A DNA stretch of 17,198 bases from contig CAKZOF010000650.1 of NCBI GenBank assembly GCA_937135995.1, forward strand, positions 1 to 17,198. Direction: 5' to 3'. Below the pieces are notes generated by a model, which was not told where the DNA came from, did no database searches, and saw only the letters and a program-made list of their open reading frames with translations. The stretch comes from an uncultured Pyrinomonas sp. (lineage in GTDB: Bacteria > Acidobacteriota > Blastocatellia > Pyrinomonadales > Pyrinomonadaceae). A program made the position numbers and the translations under genes. Of the stretch, positions 13,646-17,198 are shown piece by piece. Every line of letters starts with the position of its first letter. The stretch's first letter is position 1.

Positions 13646-16309
13646 TCAATGAACGAACCGCTCGACCGATAACCTTTCGCCATCCGACCGGACGCTAATC
13701 ATGCCGCTTTCCGCCGTGGTCAACACTTGCGCGCCTGCATCGCGCCAGCGCCGGACCACCTCTTCGTGTGGATGGCCGAAAGGTGACTGCTTGCTGACGG
13801 AGATGATGGCGAAGGACGGGCGCGTGCGTGCGACGAACTCTTGAACGGAAGAGGTGCGGCTGCCGTGGTGCGCCACCTTGACGACATCGCACTGCAGATC
13901 GTCTGGCGATGTTCGCGCCAGACTCCGTTCCACTTCGCCGTCTATGTCGCCGGTCAACAGCACCGCGTGCGTGCCATGCCGGATGCGTAATACGAGCGAT
14001 CGTTGATTGTCTCCGAGCGCCGCGCTCTCCGCGGGCGGCCAAAGGACGTCGAGCGTAACGTCTTGGCTGCGTAACACGTCGCCGCGTTCCACTTTTTCGA
14101 GCGGAACGCCGCGTTCGCGCAGGACTTCAGCGAACCGAACGAAGTTCGGGCTGGTCCAATCGAACGAGGCGACCAGCGCCGTGCGCACGCGAAACAGCCG
14201 CGCAACGTCGATCGCTCCGCCGATGTGATCGGCATCCGAATGGGTCACGACGAGATAATCGATGCGATCCAACCCGCGCCACCAGAGATGCTCGGCCACG
14301 ATGCGCTCACCGACGGAGCGCACGTCCGGCTCGAACGCGTCCAGTTCATCCTCCTCTTCGAGGCGCAGCGGCTCTCCGCCGCCATCGACGAGAAGCGTCG
14401 TTCCGTCGGGCAACGTGATCAGCGTCGCATCGCCTTGACCGACATCGAGGAAATCGATATGCAGGAGCCCATCCGCCGGACGCGCACTCCCTGGATGAGC
14501 GATGACGACCCACGCGAGAACTGTCAGCGCAAAAGCGCAGAACGCGGCGCTGTGGCTTCGGTTTTCTGGCCGCGACCAATCCCATTTGCCGAGTGAGCGG
14601 AGAAGCAGCAGGAAGAAGACGTAGTAGAGCGCATAGATCGCCGCGCGCCAACCGGAGTACGTCGGCACGCGCACCGCGGCGAGCCCCAACTTCGAAAACG
14701 GTTCGACCATCGCCGTCAACGTGTGCACGAGCCATGTGCTCGCTTCCGCCGACCACATCACAGCGACGTCGCTCACCGGCGAGAGTAACAGCGCACACAG
14801 CCCGCATAGCGCCAACAACGCGAGCAGTGGACCGGCGACCAGATTCAACAGCAATCCGGCGATGGAGATGCGATGAAAGTAGATGATCTGCACGGGAACG
14901 AGCGCCGCCTGCGTCGAGAGCGAAACGATCGCGCCCACCATCGCGTAACGCAGCGGACGTTGCAGGCCGAAGCGTTCGAACCACAAAGCCACCGGCGTTT
15001 TGAACAAGCGGTAGCTGTAAGGTAAACGCGCCATGTCGCGCCGCCACCGCCGCTCGCTCCAGTAGAGCGCTTCGGACACGAGACGAAACGGACGCACGCA
15101 CTCCGGCGGGTGCGGCGTCGTGCGCGTTGGACGCCACTCACCAACGGCCCGCATCCGCTCGCAAACGGGCCACGCCAGAGAGACGATGGCCAGCACTGAA
15201 AGGAAGGTCAGGTGAAAGGACCAATCAAACAACGCGCGCGGGTTCCACACGAGCAACGCGAGCGCGGCGCCGCCGAGCGCATTGAGCGATGGCGCGCGGC
15301 GCTGGACCACAGGCCCGAAGCTCACTGCTGTCCACATCAGGGCCGCGCGCGCCACGGGCACGTCGAATCCAACCAACAGCGCATAGCCCCAAACGACAGC
15401 GTTGGTCAACAGGAAGCGCAACACTAGATTGCGCGTCAGCCAGCGAGAAAGCAACAGCGCGAAGCCGCCGATGAAAGCGATGTGCGAACCGCTGATGACG
15501 AGCAGGTGGAAGATGCCGCCCTCGCGAAAAGCTTCGCCCGTCTCGCGCGAGATAGAATGTCTTTCGCCGAGCGTCATCGCCTTGATGACGCCGGCGGTCC
15601 TCGCCTCGAAGACCTCATCCAACCGTTGCGCGATGCGCGCGCGATGCTCTTCCAACAACCGAAACAAGCCGCCCCTGCGCTCATCGCTTAAACGTTCGAT
15701 CAGCAGAGGGCTTTTGATCGTGCCCCAAGCTTCGATGCCGAGGCGGCGCGCCCAATCGAGACGAGAGGCGACGCCCGGATTGCGCGCGCCCGTTTCGCGC
15801 TTCAAACGCACTAGTGCACGAACGCGCGCCCCGTAACCGAGCGCCAGCGCCCGGTAATCATCGCGTGCCGCGGCATCGCGCAAAGGCAGAAACAGTTCGA
15901 CTTCGCCCGCGGTCTCGCGCTCTTGTCCCGAGTAGATGATGCGCCGCGCATCGACTCGCAACCGCACGCCGTCGGGCGCGCGTTCCGGCGCGCGCACGAG
16001 TACGCCGTCGAGGGCGACGGGCTCGCCCGACGGAATCAGTCCTCTCTCGTAAAGCGCCCCGAGCCGCTGACCGGCCCGCGCTTCTTCGAGATGCCACGCC
16101 GCCACGCCAGCGCAAAGGTAAGCGGCCATGACGGCAACGGTGGCAACCAGAGCGCGACCGCGCAGCAGAACGGCGCATGAAGCAGCGAAGAAGCAGGCTG
16201 CAAGCGCGACGGCCGAAGCGACAAATGGAGCGCACAGGATGCCGACCGCAAACGAGACGGCGAGCCAGAGCAACGGGTGAGGATCGAAGTTCCGCGGACG
16301 AGGTCTCAT
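13646..16309 (-). CDS. comEC: ComEC/Rec2 DNA-uptake channel protein
   Basis: An 887-residue membrane protein with the three parts expected of ComEC, which carries single-stranded DNA across the inner membrane in natural transformation. The N-terminus has two to three hydrophobic helices and then a soluble DUF4131-type domain (about 90-200). The central competence domain (about 230-600) includes KAMTLGERHSIS, FHLLVISGSHIAFIGG and many membrane helices. The C-terminus (about 615-887) is a metallo-beta-lactamase-like domain: LDVGQGDATLI, LLVDGGGE, the metal motif THSDADHIGG with His 690, Asp 692, Asp 694 and His 695, LLTGDID and VKVAHHGSRTS. All catalytic ligands look intact, so it is probably functional. 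ATG 16307-16309 fits the family start, though the ribosome site is weak. It stands 270 bases upstream of the GT4-toroid gene and 101 bases after the ArnT-like gene. Confidence 0.95.
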   Translation of the reverse strand: MRPRPRNFDPHPLLWLAVSFAVGILCAPFVASAVALAACFFAASCAVLLRGRALVATVAVMAAYLCAGVAAWHLEEARAGQRLGALYERGLIPSGEPVALDGVLVRAPERAPDGVRLRVDARRIIYSGQERETAGEVELFLPLRDAAARDDYRALALGYGARVRALVRLKRETGARNPGVASRLDWARRLGIEAWGTIKSPLLIERLSDERRGGLFRLLEEHRARIAQRLDEVFEARTAGVIKAMTLGERHSISRETGEAFREGGIFHLLVISGSHIAFIGGFALLLSRWLTRNLVLRFLLTNAVVWGYALLVGFDVPVARAALMWTAVSFGPVVQRRAPSLNALGGAALALLVWNPRALFDWSFHLTFLSVLAIVSLAWPVCERMRAVGEWRPTRTTPHPPECVRPFRLVSEALYWSERRWRRDMARLPYSYRLFKTPVALWFERFGLQRPLRYAMVGAIVSLSTQAALVPVQIIYFHRISIAGLLLNLVAGPLLALLALCGLCALLLSPVSDVAVMWSAEASTWLVHTLTAMVEPFSKLGLAAVRVPTYSGWRAAIYALYYVFFLLLLRSLGKWDWSRPENRSHSAAFCAFALTVLAWVVIAHPGSARPADGLLHIDFLDVGQGDATLITLPDGTTLLVDGGGEPLRLEEEDELDAFEPDVRSVGERIVAEHLWWRGLDRIDYLVVTHSDADHIGGAIDVARLFRVRTALVASFDWTSPNFVRFAEVLRERGVPLEKVERGDVLRSQDVTLDVLWPPAESAALGDNQRSLVLRIRHGTHAVLLTGDIDGEVERSLARTSPDDLQCDVVKVAHHGSRTSSVQEFVARTRPSFAIISVSKQSPFGHPHEEVVRRWRDAGAQVLTTAESGMISVRSDGERLSVERFVH

Positions 16310-16410
16310 AAGCCGCCAACTGCTGGCGCGCGCAAGCTGCGCCCATCATCTTGTTGCACCGATGTTGCAGCCCGAAAGCGCGCGCGTCAACTTAGCGAGG
16401 GCGCGCCGAA

Positions 16411-17198
16411 TCACTTCGCGTCAACGGCGAAGAGCGCCACCTGACCGTTGTCGCCGATCTTCTCCGCGTGTAAACGCGCTTCTTCGGTCAGCTGGTGCGC
16501 GTGCTCCAGCGGAACGAAGACGAGCACCGGCCCACCATGCGCAGCGACGATGTCGGCAACTTGAAAAGTGCCCTCGAGTTTGCGCGGCTCGCCGCGCTCA
16601 TCGTAGACGACTCTTCCGGAGCCGTAGAACTCCGCCGTTCGCTCCACCGTGTGCAGATTGAGGATCGGAGCTTTGCCGAAACCGAGCGCGTCGGCGCGTC
16701 GCAACAGATCGCGCGTCGAATGACGCAGCGCGACGCTCTCGGCGGCGCATAGTGAGATCAGCAACACCGACGTGAGCACAGCCCCGCCCGTCAACCAGAC
16801 ATCTGCTGAACGGAGTCGGCGCCTGAGCAACAAGCGACTTCCCACTGAAACCAAAACGATGGCGACCGATCCAGCGCACCAAACGCTCGTTTGCGCCTCG
16901 CGCAGGGCGTAGACGGCTCCGCCGATGCCAAGCGCGACGAAGAGCACGCCGAGCGCAACAGCGATCCAACGTTGGTCCAGCGCGCGCCGTAGCGTTTCGG
17001 CCAAATGAAGGCCGACGAGAATGGCTGCCCCTGGCAACGCGGGCAAGACGTATCCGGGGAGCTTCGAGCCGGAGAAAGAGAAGAAGGCGACGGGCACCAC
17101 CAACCAGAAGAACGCAAACAGCTTCACGCGATGAACGACGTTGACCTCGCCGCGATTAGCGCGCCGCAGAGAGACAAGAGCAGCGACGAGTACTGGCG
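16411..17198 (-). CDS. ArnT/PMT-type membrane glycosyltransferase, C-terminal part (5' truncated)
   Basis: The frame runs off the right edge; the visible 261 residues are the C-terminal part of a GT-C fold, polyprenyl-phosphate-sugar-dependent transferase (ArnT/PMT_2 group). The signature is WLVVPVAFFSFSGSKLPGYV followed by LPALP, with the Lys-Leu-Pro-Gly-Tyr motif typical of ArnT-like enzymes. Several membrane helices follow (AIALG-type hydrophobic runs up to about residue 150), and then a soluble C-terminal domain of about 100 residues ending VALFAVDAK. Such enzymes move a sugar from an undecaprenyl carrier to lipid A or other acceptors outside the inner membrane. The acceptor cannot be told here. 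Its stop is 101 bases before comEC, with no obvious terminator. Confidence 0.88.
   Translation of the reverse strand, partial: PVLVAALVSLRRANRGEVNVVHRVKLFAFFWLVVPVAFFSFSGSKLPGYVLPALPGAAILVGLHLAETLRRALDQRWIAVALGVLFVALGIGGAVYALREAQTSVWCAGSVAIVLVSVGSRLLLRRRLRSADVWLTGGAVLTSVLLISLCAAESVALRHSTRDLLRRADALGFGKAPILNLHTVERTAEFYGSGRVVYDERGEPRKLEGTFQVADIVAAHGGPVLVFVPLEHAHQLTEEARLHAEKIGDNGQVALFAVDAK

Overview
This is a GC-rich (about 60% by eye) bacterial chromosomal window. I see no phage, transposon, CRISPR, rRNA or tRNA genes. The split P-protein (gcvPA + gcvPB), an Asn-rich lipoprotein and the style of the glycosyltransferases suggest an Acidobacteriota genome, perhaps class Blastocatellia. That placement rests on general resemblance, not on a marker gene.

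Layout. Bases 2-178 are the 3' end of an unidentified plus-strand gene, followed by about 400 bases of gene-free DNA holding degenerate repeats and a candidate promoter. Bases 596-5150 are a plus-strand glycine cleavage operon, gcvT-gcvH-gcvPA-gcvPB. Every gene after that is on the minus strand. From 17198 down to 5378 in transcription order these are: an ArnT/PMT-type glycosyltransferase (cut by the window edge), comEC, a four-gene carbohydrate cluster (13375-6829), a lipoprotein with LEA-like 11-residue repeats, and a small CPCC coiled-coil protein convergent with gcvPB.

How the genes work together. The gcv genes encode the T, H and two-subunit P proteins that oxidatively split glycine; the L protein (lipoamide dehydrogenase) must be encoded elsewhere. 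The carbohydrate cluster is the most unusual part. It holds a GT4 glycosyltransferase fused to an alpha/alpha-toroid domain, a GH130 mannoside phosphorylase-type enzyme, a GT4 fused to the cupin (isomerase) domain of type II mannose-6-phosphate isomerase, and a clan GH-A glycosidase. None has a visible signal peptide, so the set looks like an intracellular system that both builds and breaks down a (probably mannose-containing) glycoside. Its gaps carry hairpins or palindromes, and the first gene has a candidate promoter overlapping an inverted repeat, followed by a foldable leader.

The best candidates for a new system are this build-and-recycle cluster and its two fusion enzymes. The LEA-like lipoprotein downstream would fit a stress or compatible-solute theme, but that link is inference from proximity only.
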